From NCBI GenBank assembly GCA_019744775.1, contig JAIETZ010000005.1, forward strand, positions 124,001 to 188,000: DNA of 64,000 nucleotides, written 5' to 3'. Numbering within the stretch: the first letter of the stretch is position 1; each line of letters starts with the position of its first letter. The DNA is from Candidatus Obscuribacterales bacterium. Lineage in GTDB: Bacteria > Cyanobacteriota > Vampirovibrionia > Obscuribacterales > Obscuribacteraceae. The notes under the pieces are model-generated. The model was not told the DNA's origin. It saw nothing but the letters and a program-made list of their open reading frames with translations, and did no database searches. Positions 52,712-60,325 of this stretch are shown one piece after another. The position numbers and the translations under genes were made by a program.

Positions 52712-53137
52712 ATGCAACTGGTAGCCTTCCTATTATCGATCTTTCTGACCATTTCGGCGGCTTCATGTTCCCTTAGAGGGGCTGAAACCCTGGAAGCTAG
52801 GGACTTAGACCAGGGTCAGGTTTTAGAGGCTCAAAGTCAACATTTAAGGCATGTGCAGGTCACTATCAGTGCTCCAGTCCTTAAAATCCTCCCCGATGAC
52901 ACCCAGGGCATACCACACGAGCGCTTCTTGATTGCCCTAAAAAACGGCACGTCAATATTAATAGCCCATGATACGCGTCTGGCTCCCCGAGTTCCCATAC
53001 AAGTGGGCGACAAGCTAAAAATTTGCGGTGAATACATATGGAACGAAAAAGGCGGCGTCATTCACTGGACGCATCATTCGATAGGCAATATCCATCCCGG
53101 CGGCTTTATAGAGCTAAACGGTCAGAGATACGAGTAA
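52712..53137 (+). CDS. DUF3465 exported protein
   Basis: 141 aa. A signal sequence (QLVAFLLSIFLTISAASC, perhaps a lipoprotein signal) is followed by the DUF3465 domain: VQVTISAPVLKILPDD, HERFLIALKNGTSILIAHD, GDKLKICGEYIWNEKGGVIHWTHH, which is the family signature. The fold is probably a small OB-like barrel; function is unknown. The ATG at 52712 is chosen because it begins directly with the signal sequence; in-frame codons upstream would place the start inside the divergent gene. Confidence 0.82.
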   Translation: MQLVAFLLSIFLTISAASCSLRGAETLEARDLDQGQVLEAQSQHLRHVQVTISAPVLKILPDDTQGIPHERFLIALKNGTSILIAHDTRLAPRVPIQVGDKLKICGEYIWNEKGGVIHWTHHSIGNIHPGGFIELNGQRYE

Positions 53138-53187
53138 AAATCGTCACCCTGAGGTCTCTCATGTTAACTCGTGATCCTTTGTCGCTC

Positions 53188-53210
53188 GTAGGGGCGCATT
53201 GCATGCGCCC
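53188..53210 (+). repeat. REP-like GTAG hairpin, copy 7
   Basis: Perfect copy between the convergent DUF3465 and sixA genes, 4 bp from the sixA stop. It is followed by TTTTTATTT, so here it could act as a terminator. Confidence 0.9.
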
Positions 53211-53214
53211 TTTT

Positions 53215-53721
53215 TTATTTACCCGCAATTGCCCCAGCAATTTTCGGCGTGATAAACCACTTAAGTGTGCCCGGCGCTGTCGGCGGAATACTTGTCACAT
53301 CAATTCTGCAAACACCGGCTTTTTTAAATGGAACATCCAATTCCGGACCAGCCCAAAGCATGGTGCCGGCCAATCGTCCCATATCCGGTTCGTGACCGAC
53401 TAAAAATACTTGCTGGACACTTTTGTGTTCGCGAAGGAACTTATACAGATCACTTGCCGTGCCACCAGGACACAACGCTTCGCAAACTTTCACATCACGC
53501 GTGACACCAAAAACTTCAGCAAGAATTTCAGCTGTTTGGCGCGCTCTTACTAAAGTGCTGCTTACAATCAAATCCGGTTTCACACCAAGACGCCGCAATC
53601 CCAAACCAACAATTTTGGTTTCTGTTCGCCCTTCATCCGTCAACGGACGCTGACTATCGTCAGTAATTTCTCCACCGATGCGGTTTCCGGCAATGCCATG
53701 TCGAATCAAATAAATTTTCAT
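53215..53721 (-). CDS. sixA: Phosphohistidine phosphatase SixA
   Basis: 168 aa of the histidine-phosphatase superfamily. The catalytic RHG motif is at residues 7-9 (IYLIRHGIAG), followed by RPLTDEGR, SSTLVRARQTAE and, near the middle, VFLVGHEPDMG with the second catalytic His. SixA removes phosphate from phosphohistidine, for example on HPt domains. Usual family length. Confidence 0.9.
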   Translation of the reverse strand: MKIYLIRHGIAGNRIGGEITDDSQRPLTDEGRTETKIVGLGLRRLGVKPDLIVSSTLVRARQTAEILAEVFGVTRDVKVCEALCPGGTASDLYKFLREHKSVQQVFLVGHEPDMGRLAGTMLWAGPELDVPFKKAGVCRIDVTSIPPTAPGTLKWFITPKIAGAIAGK

Positions 53722-53884
53722 AGGCGGATATTTTAGCTTATTTAGGCTCCGGCTTCATTTCATTTCGCCTTCGCTTGCCATGCGGCTAGCCACGCTCCAC
53801 TTCGCATTGCTCTGTCGCAATGCTTCGTTCTCGCTATTGCATGTTGACAATAAGACCAAGATGCACTTGTAGTATCATCATCTT

Positions 53885-54322
53885 ATGAGCAACGTTCCTC
53901 GCATTATGGGTCTTGACGTTGGCGACAGCCGCATTGGTATCGCCATTTCCGATCCACTTGGCATAACCGCCGCCGGCATTCAAACATTGGAGCGCAAGAA
54001 TATGCGCACAGATATCTTTGCGATATCGGAAATTGCCAAGCGCCATTGTGCCGTAGAAATTGTTGTTGGTCTGCCAAAAAATATGGACGGCTCTATTGGC
54101 GAGCAAGCCCAGAAAGTTCAAGCATTCGCGCGCAAATTGGCCCGTGCTACAGGTCTGCCAATTATCTACGAAGATGAGCGTCTTACAACAGTGTCTGCAA
54201 TCCGCACATTGACACTGCAAGGCGTGAAAACCGGTCACAACAAAGACATGATCGACCGCCAAGCAGCTGCCATCATCTTGCAAAAACATCTAGACCGCCG
54301 CGGACCAGCTCCGTCAGCGTAG
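53885..54322 (+). CDS. ruvX: RuvX/YqgF-type nuclease
   Basis: 145 aa, RNase H-like fold. Landmarks: IMGLDVGDSRIGIAISD (first catalytic Asp), VVGLPKNMDGSIG, YEDERLTTVSA (Glu/Asp) and DMIDRQAAAIIL (last Asp). The family is annotated as a Holliday-junction resolvase; in E. coli it takes part in 16S rRNA 5' processing. It converges on the GGDEF gene with 2 bp between. Confidence 0.93.
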   Translation: MSNVPRIMGLDVGDSRIGIAISDPLGITAAGIQTLERKNMRTDIFAISEIAKRHCAVEIVVGLPKNMDGSIGEQAQKVQAFARKLARATGLPIIYEDERLTTVSAIRTLTLQGVKTGHNKDMIDRQAAAIILQKHLDRRGPAPSA

Positions 54323-54324
54323 TT

Positions 54325-56904
54325 CTAAACTTTCGCAGCTAACGGACGCGTTTGCAGAAGTCCATGCTGCACAAGCAATGCCGCTGAGCGGAAAAGCAAG
54401 TGCGATGGCTTGGGTGGCAGGTCTTTAAATATCTGCGTCAACGAATGATTACCATCGGCGCGTTTGACTATCTCACCCATCATTTCAAATTCTTCCGGAC
54501 TTGGTGGATCTTCCAATCCTGCTAAGCCATTCCATTTATTTACAAATTCATCGCGTCCAATCGGCGTAACGATAACATCCGTTGTCGGAACAATTGCCAA
54601 AGAAGCATTGTAATTGTCCGTAGCCAACGCGCCATCCATCAAGCAGCGGTCTAAACCACGCGTGACATTGTACGAATCATCAAGTCGCGCTAAACGCATA
54701 TTCGATTCGCTCTGCACAACTTCACGGAAATTGAATTTACCTTCTTCGACTTCAAAGGTAACTAGAAATTCCGTAACCGAATTATTACCGGCGAGCTTGC
54801 CCATGCGAGCCTGCACAGGTTTGCCCACTTCAAAGAGCATCCAAAACTGTTGACCATCTTTTGCCTGCACAGTTAAGACGCCTGTTTTTTGACTCTGTGC
54901 AATCGACTGCAAAAGACCAGCCGCGTCGAATACGCCCAATTCACCTTCAATAGCCGCAGCCTTCTTCTTAGCCTTGTAAGTCTTCGGTACTTGCTGCACA
55001 TGGCATACCTTGTTGCGTCCAAGCTCTTCCTTGACGTAATACAAAGCAACGTCGGCTTTGGAAATTACGTCCTCTGCGTTCTTGCCGTCATACGGATACG
55101 TCGCAACACCAAGCGAGATTGTCCAACGTATAACACCACCTGGCCAATCATTTTTAGATTCCACTGCCTGGCGAATACGTTCAGCCACACTAAGAGCTCG
55201 CTGAGCTTCCGTTTTTTCCATGACAACAACGAATTCCTCTCCGCCGAAGCGCATAAGGAAATCACCAGGTGTGGCAGAGCGTATTGAATCCTGTGTACGA
55301 ACACAGAGTTTAATTGTTTTAGCCAACTCTTGCAGCATCTGGTCGCCCACCTGGTGTCCATACGTATCATTAATGGACTTAAAGTGGTCGCCGTCGATCA
55401 TTATTATGGATACAGGATTTTCTTCGGGCTTAGCAGAAGCCTGTTGAAACACCTGCGGAATAATTTCGTAGAAGAATTTTTTGTTGCGCAGACCAGTCAG
55501 AGGATCCGTACGCGCCGATTCTTGCTCTTCTTCGTACTGAATAACAGAGAAGAGGGTGCGTCCTGTGTGCTCAGCTACGTTTCTCAGAACACGCATAATT
55601 TCCAGAACAGTTTGTCCTTCCTGCATAAAGTAGAAGGACAACATGCCTAGATTACGTCCCTGGTGACGCACTGGGAAATAAACGATTGTTTTGATAGCGT
55701 TGTTTTGAGCAATAAGATTCAAGCCATATTCACGAATAGCCTGATCAGCAATAATCAATTGCTGCCCGCTCATTACTGTTTGACGCACAATTGGTGTATG
55801 GTCGACGGCTTTCAATGCACGTTCCGACTTATCGTCAAAACCAAGAGATGCTTCCATAGTGCATCCCATATTTTGATCTATTCTAAATGCCGCACCGTAA
55901 ATAATGCTGTTCGGGAATTTATCATTGAGTTTTTCCAAAACTCTTTGACAAACTTGATTACTTGCCTTCAAAGTACCAATTTCTTTGACGAGCGAACTTA
56001 TGAATTCTTCTTCCGCTTCCTTCGTCTTCAACTCAGAAAGCTTGTGCTGAGTCTGAGCTAACTGATCATTATATTGCTGCGAAATGAGCTGCTTTTCTTC
56101 GGCATGAGCAGAACGCTCTCGAACAATTTCTTGTTCCTTCGCTGCTTTGGCAGCAATTGCCTCATCGTATTGCCTGCGAATATCTTTCAGACCCTTGCTG
56201 ATGTTCCTAACTTCAGTAGCTGCTCCTGATACATCCAACCCGCCGCCTGTTACATGTGAATATGCATCGCGCGCTAGTAGCAACGAATAGCAAGCTCTCC
56301 CTAAATGAGCCAGAGGCTTGCTTATCCACAATTGCAAAAGAACCAAAGTCAAAAGCAAGAGCCCAAGCACGAGAATGCCTGCATAACCGGTTGTGATGCC
56401 GACGTTAAACAGCAATTGTCCCTGATTCAAGTTGGGCAAAACAGTCGGTCCGCAATAAAAGCCGACGTGCAAGACTTGCCCGTTGGAAATACTGGAAACT
56501 GCCTCGTAGTATCTTTGCTTGTTCCACTCGAGATGATGCGAAACAATTTCGTACTTAATTAGATTCGGCGCATATGGTTTGGTTGCCGCTGTTACTTTAT
56601 TATCCGAACCTGTTACGTAATACCAAGCCAGATTGTGTTTGTTCATCAGTTGCAGAATTTGCTGTCCGCCCGGTACGCCTTTTTCTGCTTGCTCACCCAG
56701 TTTTACGGTCAATTCGTTAGCAAAGCCAGCGAGAACTTGCGGATAGATCATGTCCGCTGCAGTCGCCATAATAATAGTGCCGATCAAAAATGTGACGATT
56801 AATCGAACGCCCAAACAATTGAGAAAATCACCAATTGCGCCAAATATCTTTTGCACTATCGAGGTTTTTTCCTCGGGTCCAATATGACTCGCCTGATAGC
56901 TCAC
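54325..56904 (-). CDS. Membrane diguanylate cyclase with GAF-like and DUF4388 domains
   Basis: 859 aa. Membrane helices at about 33-52 and 170-193 flank a periplasmic sensor region. Then a coiled coil (about 240-305), a GAF-like domain (about 305-455), a GGDEF domain (about 465-635) with DPLTGLRNKKFF and GGEEF at 554-558, and a DUF4388 domain (about 655-760). GGDEF domains make cyclic-di-GMP. The inhibitory I-site Arg is replaced (TPGD instead of RxxD), so feedback inhibition may be absent. The GTG start overlaps the TonB-like stop by 4 bp, so the two are coupled. Confidence 0.88.
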   Translation of the reverse strand: MSYQASHIGPEEKTSIVQKIFGAIGDFLNCLGVRLIVTFLIGTIIMATAADMIYPQVLAGFANELTVKLGEQAEKGVPGGQQILQLMNKHNLAWYYVTGSDNKVTAATKPYAPNLIKYEIVSHHLEWNKQRYYEAVSSISNGQVLHVGFYCGPTVLPNLNQGQLLFNVGITTGYAGILVLGLLLLTLVLLQLWISKPLAHLGRACYSLLLARDAYSHVTGGGLDVSGAATEVRNISKGLKDIRRQYDEAIAAKAAKEQEIVRERSAHAEEKQLISQQYNDQLAQTQHKLSELKTKEAEEEFISSLVKEIGTLKASNQVCQRVLEKLNDKFPNSIIYGAAFRIDQNMGCTMEASLGFDDKSERALKAVDHTPIVRQTVMSGQQLIIADQAIREYGLNLIAQNNAIKTIVYFPVRHQGRNLGMLSFYFMQEGQTVLEIMRVLRNVAEHTGRTLFSVIQYEEEQESARTDPLTGLRNKKFFYEIIPQVFQQASAKPEENPVSIIMIDGDHFKSINDTYGHQVGDQMLQELAKTIKLCVRTQDSIRSATPGDFLMRFGGEEFVVVMEKTEAQRALSVAERIRQAVESKNDWPGGVIRWTISLGVATYPYDGKNAEDVISKADVALYYVKEELGRNKVCHVQQVPKTYKAKKKAAAIEGELGVFDAAGLLQSIAQSQKTGVLTVQAKDGQQFWMLFEVGKPVQARMGKLAGNNSVTEFLVTFEVEEGKFNFREVVQSESNMRLARLDDSYNVTRGLDRCLMDGALATDNYNASLAIVPTTDVIVTPIGRDEFVNKWNGLAGLEDPPSPEEFEMMGEIVKRADGNHSLTQIFKDLPPKPSHLLFRSAALLVQHGLLQTRPLAAKV

Positions 56905-57908
56905 TGAGTTACGGCCTCCACCTTGCTTAATTCAATTTTGAAAGTTAGTTGCTTGCCTCTGTACCAGTCGGGTAGAGGCGCAAATTTTGTTTCCTCAACT
57001 GCTTTCAATGCTTCTTTGTAAGCCTTCTTGTTTGCATTGCTCTTCTCTTCGTCAATTGCTGAAGATAAGACGGTGCCATCAGGAGCAATCACGATAATCA
57101 CAAAAATATTTTGTCCAGGATTTTGCGGTTTCCAGTTTTGCGCTAAACGCATTAGCAAATCTTTACGGTATGGTCCGATATTTCCCATAGCTTTGGAAGC
57201 TAGCAGTTGCTGCGCATTAGTGGTAATTCCTCCGCCACCAGTACCGGCGCCGTTTCCTTGTCCCGCTCCAGTGCCAGCGCCTGTTCCTCCCGTCCCGGTA
57301 CCGCCCGTTCCAGTTCCTCCAGCTTCACCATCTTTCGCTCCGCCCGGAACAACTTGTCCGGAAGGTGCTGCAGTAGAAGTGGTGGGGGTAGTAACAGGAG
57401 GTGGAGTTGGGGTCTTTGCTGCTTTAATTGTCGGTAGTACAGCCATCTTGATGGGATTGCTCGTAGTTCTCATGACTGGAGCGGCAATATTGGTTTGTCT
57501 GGAGGGTACTGGTTTAGCAGGTATCGGCACAGGTTTAACTTGCTCGGTCGGAGCTTTGACTGAAGGCATTGCCAGCTGGTCTGTCTCAAGCGGCTTAGGC
57601 GCCGATGATCCACCAGAATTCGGTTGGTCTCCAGCGGACAATCCAATACCCTTAACACCCTCAATCGCCATCGGTGGCGGCTCTGGTGGCGGCGGGCTAA
57701 ATTCAAAAGCAACGTCTACGTCGTGAATGATACGCGGGTGCGCCTTTTCCATGCCGTAGCCCTTCCAAAAGGCGACCATCATCATCACGTGGACAATCAA
57801 AACAACCAGAAGGCACTGCTGGAGCTGACTCTGGCGATCAAGTGTGTCCGGATCGCTTGCATTGTAAAAGCGATCGGTAACCCGTAAAACTTCTTCCATT
57901 ATTGCCAT
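56901..57908 (-). CDS. TonB-like periplasm-spanning protein
   Basis: 335 aa. One membrane helix (QCLLVVLIVHVMMMVAFW, residues about 30-48), a Pro-rich stretch (FSPPPPEPPP), a Pro/Thr/Ala linker, a Gly/Thr-rich run (about 195-225) and a C-terminal TonB/TolA-like domain (YRKDLLMRLAQNWKP, FVIIVIAPDGTVLSSAI, FAPLPDWY). TonB proteins transmit proton-motive force to outer-membrane receptors; no ExbB or ExbD is in the window. It is coupled by a 4-bp overlap to the GGDEF gene. Divergent from secG. Confidence 0.83.
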   Translation of the reverse strand: MAIMEEVLRVTDRFYNASDPDTLDRQSQLQQCLLVVLIVHVMMMVAFWKGYGMEKAHPRIIHDVDVAFEFSPPPPEPPPMAIEGVKGIGLSAGDQPNSGGSSAPKPLETDQLAMPSVKAPTEQVKPVPIPAKPVPSRQTNIAAPVMRTTSNPIKMAVLPTIKAAKTPTPPPVTTPTTSTAAPSGQVVPGGAKDGEAGGTGTGGTGTGGTGAGTGAGQGNGAGTGGGGITTNAQQLLASKAMGNIGPYRKDLLMRLAQNWKPQNPGQNIFVIIVIAPDGTVLSSAIDEEKSNANKKAYKEALKAVEETKFAPLPDWYRGKQLTFKIELSKVEAVTQ

Positions 57909-58122
57909 ACGTCAGTTCCCTAGAACCACCGCCACAGCGGTTGCAAAGAGCCTCTATACACGGACACTAGCACTATTCCCGCCGTAATAGGTTTGTACCC
58001 AGCCAGCGTAAAGAATTTTCATGTAGTTAAACCGAATTACAAGTTAGTAAAAGCCTAATACAGCGGCTATTCCCGGCTTCGGTCGGCTAAAATGTTGGTC
58101 GGTCTTGCACAGGAGTATTTCG
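57909..58122. promoter_or_regulatory. Divergent promoter region between tonB-like gene and secG operon
   Basis: 214 bp between divergent operons. It must drive both. I see no unmistakable promoter boxes or hairpin. Confidence 0.5.
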
Positions 58123-58359
58123 ATGAACCCGGCATATATCGCCCTTTTAGTTTTGGAAGGTCTTTTGGGAGTCCTTCTGGTTGTTCTCATTCTTTTGCAC
58201 TCACCCAAGGGCGAAGGAATGGGCGGAATTGGCGGCACAGCAACATTGTTTACCGGCAAGCGCGGAGCAGAAGCAGGTCTGGATAGACTGACCTGGGGCA
58301 TTGCCTTTTCGTTCCTCCTGGTCTGCCTTGTTCTTGGTTTTGGATTCATCAAACCGTAA
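58123..58359 (+). CDS. secG: Preprotein translocase subunit SecG
   Basis: 78 aa with two membrane helices (YIALLVLEGLLGVLLVVLILLH and WGIAFSFLLVCLVLGFGFI) joined by a cytoplasmic loop that holds KGEGMGG and TATLFTGKRGAE, the SecG pattern. It assists SecYE in protein export. ATG 58123 has AGGAG 7 nt upstream; an upstream ATG at 58105 lacks one. TAATG overlap with ubiE. Confidence 0.9.
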   Translation: MNPAYIALLVLEGLLGVLLVVLILLHSPKGEGMGGIGGTATLFTGKRGAEAGLDRLTWGIAFSFLLVCLVLGFGFIKP

Positions 58360-59126
58360 TGTCATTTCAATTACCGACAACTGAAGAAAAATCCGATTAC
58401 GTTCTGAAACAATTCGACAGAATTGCCAAACGGTACGACCTGACCAATGACGTTATCAGCCTCGGCATGCACCGATTCTGGAAAGAAGTAGCCGTTAAAG
58501 AACTGGTCCAGGATCAGCGTAGGGGCGCATTGCATGCGCCCTCTTGCAACTCAAGAAGTTTTCTTGATGTTTGCACAGGCACCGGCGATTTAGCTCTGCT
58601 CATTGCAAAAAAACTGCGCAACGGCGACAAAGTCATAGGCGCTGATTTTTCACCTGAGATGCTGAAAATCGCAAATCAAAGAGCAAGCTCTGCCCAAAGA
58701 AAAGATCAGTCTCCTGCCATGATTGGCTTCAAGCAAGCTGATGCTCAGGCTCTGCCTTTTGACGACAACTCGTTTGACGGGGTGATTGTCAGTTTTGGTC
58801 TACGCAATTTGACTGACTTGCAAAAAGGCATCAACGAGATGACCCGCGTGACAAAGCCCGGTGGTCGTGTAATAAATCTTGATCTGGGACACACGGATAC
58901 ACCACTGTTTGCTCAACTCTTCAATTTTTACTTTGGTTCTGTAGTTCCTATCGTCGGCGACCTTTTGCAATCAGACCGTCAGGCATACACATATCTGCCC
59001 GAGTCATTGAAGACTTATCCCACTCCCGACAAAATTGCCAAAATGTTTGCGCAAGCAGGACTCACAAATATCAAATGGCGCAAACTAGCCATGGGGACAG
59101 TGGCTCTACACGTAGGTGAAAAGTGA
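58359..59126 (+). CDS. ubiE: Demethylmenaquinone/ubiquinone-type C-methyltransferase with REP-encoded insertion
   Basis: 255 aa. It C-methylates the quinone ring in menaquinone (or ubiquinone) synthesis. Landmarks: FDRIAKRYDLTNDVISLGMHRFW, SAM motif I FLDVCTGTGDLA (about 68-79), ADFSPEML, and the UbiE signature with DGVIVSFGLRNLTD and TKPGGRVINLDLG. Residues 54-61 (RRGALHAP) are encoded by a copy of the REP-like hairpin, just before motif I. The gene overlaps secG by 1 bp and lpxB by 4 bp. Confidence 0.93.
   Translation: MSFQLPTTEEKSDYVLKQFDRIAKRYDLTNDVISLGMHRFWKEVAVKELVQDQRRGALHAPSCNSRSFLDVCTGTGDLALLIAKKLRNGDKVIGADFSPEMLKIANQRASSAQRKDQSPAMIGFKQADAQALPFDDNSFDGVIVSFGLRNLTDLQKGINEMTRVTKPGGRVINLDLGHTDTPLFAQLFNFYFGSVVPIVGDLLQSDRQAYTYLPESLKTYPTPDKIAKMFAQAGLTNIKWRKLAMGTVALHVGEK
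58519..58541 (+). repeat. REP-like GTAG hairpin inside ubiE, copy 8
   Basis: Perfect copy of the consensus, read through in frame as part of codons 54-61 of ubiE. It is the only copy in a gene in this window. Confidence 0.92.
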
Positions 59127-60325
59127 CCTCGCTCTTTGTAATGGTTGGTGATTTGTCTGCCGACAAACATACGGCACACGTAATTGCCAACTTGAAGAAA
59201 GCAGTACCGGACATAAATGTCTGGGGTGTCGGCGGTCCTTCTCTTGCCGAACAAGGCATGGAGACTCTTTTCGATTGCCAGACCTTTTCTGTTATTGGAA
59301 TTTTCGGCACTATCAAGTATTTGCCGTACATTGCCAAAGTTCGCCAGACCGTTTTAGACGAAATTGAAAAACGTAAGCCTGATGCAATTCTCTTTGCTGA
59401 TTTCGGCGCGGTCAATTTGCGCTTGTGCAAAGAATTGCGTAATCGTTATCCTCAATTGCCAATCATTTACTTTATCTCGCCGCAAGTCTGGGGCTCAAGA
59501 CCCTGGCGTATCAAAACAGTTGATAAGACAGTTACAAAAATGCTGGTCATTTATCCATTCGAAGAGACTCTCTACAAAAGACGTGGCGTAGATGCTATGT
59601 TCGTAGGAAATCCTTTGACCATCGATTTGCCGAAACCGGAGTCCCTTTCCACTCGCAGCCAATTCTGTCAAAAGCACGGACTGAACGAGAACGATCCGGT
59701 AATAGGAATTTTTCCGGGCAGCCGCAAACAGGAAATTTTTGCGCATATGCCTGTTTTGGCTGATGCAATAAGATGGCTATTGGCTGAGCGTCCAAATTGC
59801 CAATTTGTCATTGCTGCCGCCAAGCCATTGATTAAAGAAGCCATCAACACTCGCATTGAGAAGTACAACCTCACAGAGTTGGTCGGCAAAAGACTCTTTT
59901 TCGCCGAACCAGGTGAAAACTATGACTTGATGGCTAACGCCGATATTCTGTGGGCCAAGTCAGGGACAACCACCCTGGAAGCAGCTCTCTTTGGTAAACC
60001 AATGCTCATCTATTACCGTGGTGACTGGCCCTCTTTCCTTATTCTGTTGGCATTCAAGACGATCAAGCGCATTGGCTGGCCCAACCTGCTTGCCGGCACG
60101 GGACTGGTTCCTGAACTAGTTATGCTGGATTGCCGCCCGGAAAAGCTTGTAAAATACACGCTCGATTGGCTGGATGTGCCTGCTTTCAGAGAAAATCTCT
60201 CGAAACAGCTTCAGTCATTGAGGTCGGAGCTTGGGCGCGGCAACTTCGCCGATAACGCGACAAAGCAGATTCTTTCAATACTCAAGTTAGGCGACAAGGC
60301 AGCTCTGGGAGGAACGCGACAGTGA
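59123..60325 (+). CDS. lpxB: Lipid-A-disaccharide synthase
   Basis: 400 aa, GT-B glycosyltransferase (family 19) that joins UDP-diacylglucosamine and lipid X in lipid A synthesis. Landmarks: VMVGDLSADKHTAHVI (usual GExSGD becomes GDLSAD), VWGVGGPSLAEQGM, DFGAVNLRL, YFISPQVWGSRPWR, FVGNPL, GIFPGSRKQEI and WAKSGTTTLEAALFGKPML. Membrane-surface enzyme. GTG start, 4-bp overlap with ubiE and with the downstream exporter gene, so translation is coupled. Confidence 0.94.
   Translation: MTSLFVMVGDLSADKHTAHVIANLKKAVPDINVWGVGGPSLAEQGMETLFDCQTFSVIGIFGTIKYLPYIAKVRQTVLDEIEKRKPDAILFADFGAVNLRLCKELRNRYPQLPIIYFISPQVWGSRPWRIKTVDKTVTKMLVIYPFEETLYKRRGVDAMFVGNPLTIDLPKPESLSTRSQFCQKHGLNENDPVIGIFPGSRKQEIFAHMPVLADAIRWLLAERPNCQFVIAAAKPLIKEAINTRIEKYNLTELVGKRLFFAEPGENYDLMANADILWAKSGTTTLEAALFGKPMLIYYRGDWPSFLILLAFKTIKRIGWPNLLAGTGLVPELVMLDCRPEKLVKYTLDWLDVPAFRENLSKQLQSLRSELGRGNFADNATKQILSILKLGDKAALGGTRQ

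Noticed and set aside
53844-53875. TTGACA and TAGTAT before ruvX
   Set aside because: Spacing of 20 bp is poor for a sigma-70 promoter; not confident enough to list.
57028-57726. 232-codon frame antisense to the TonB-like gene
   Set aside because: Its Pro/Val/Gly composition is the complement of the Gly/Thr/Pro-rich linker; the TonB reading is clearly supported.
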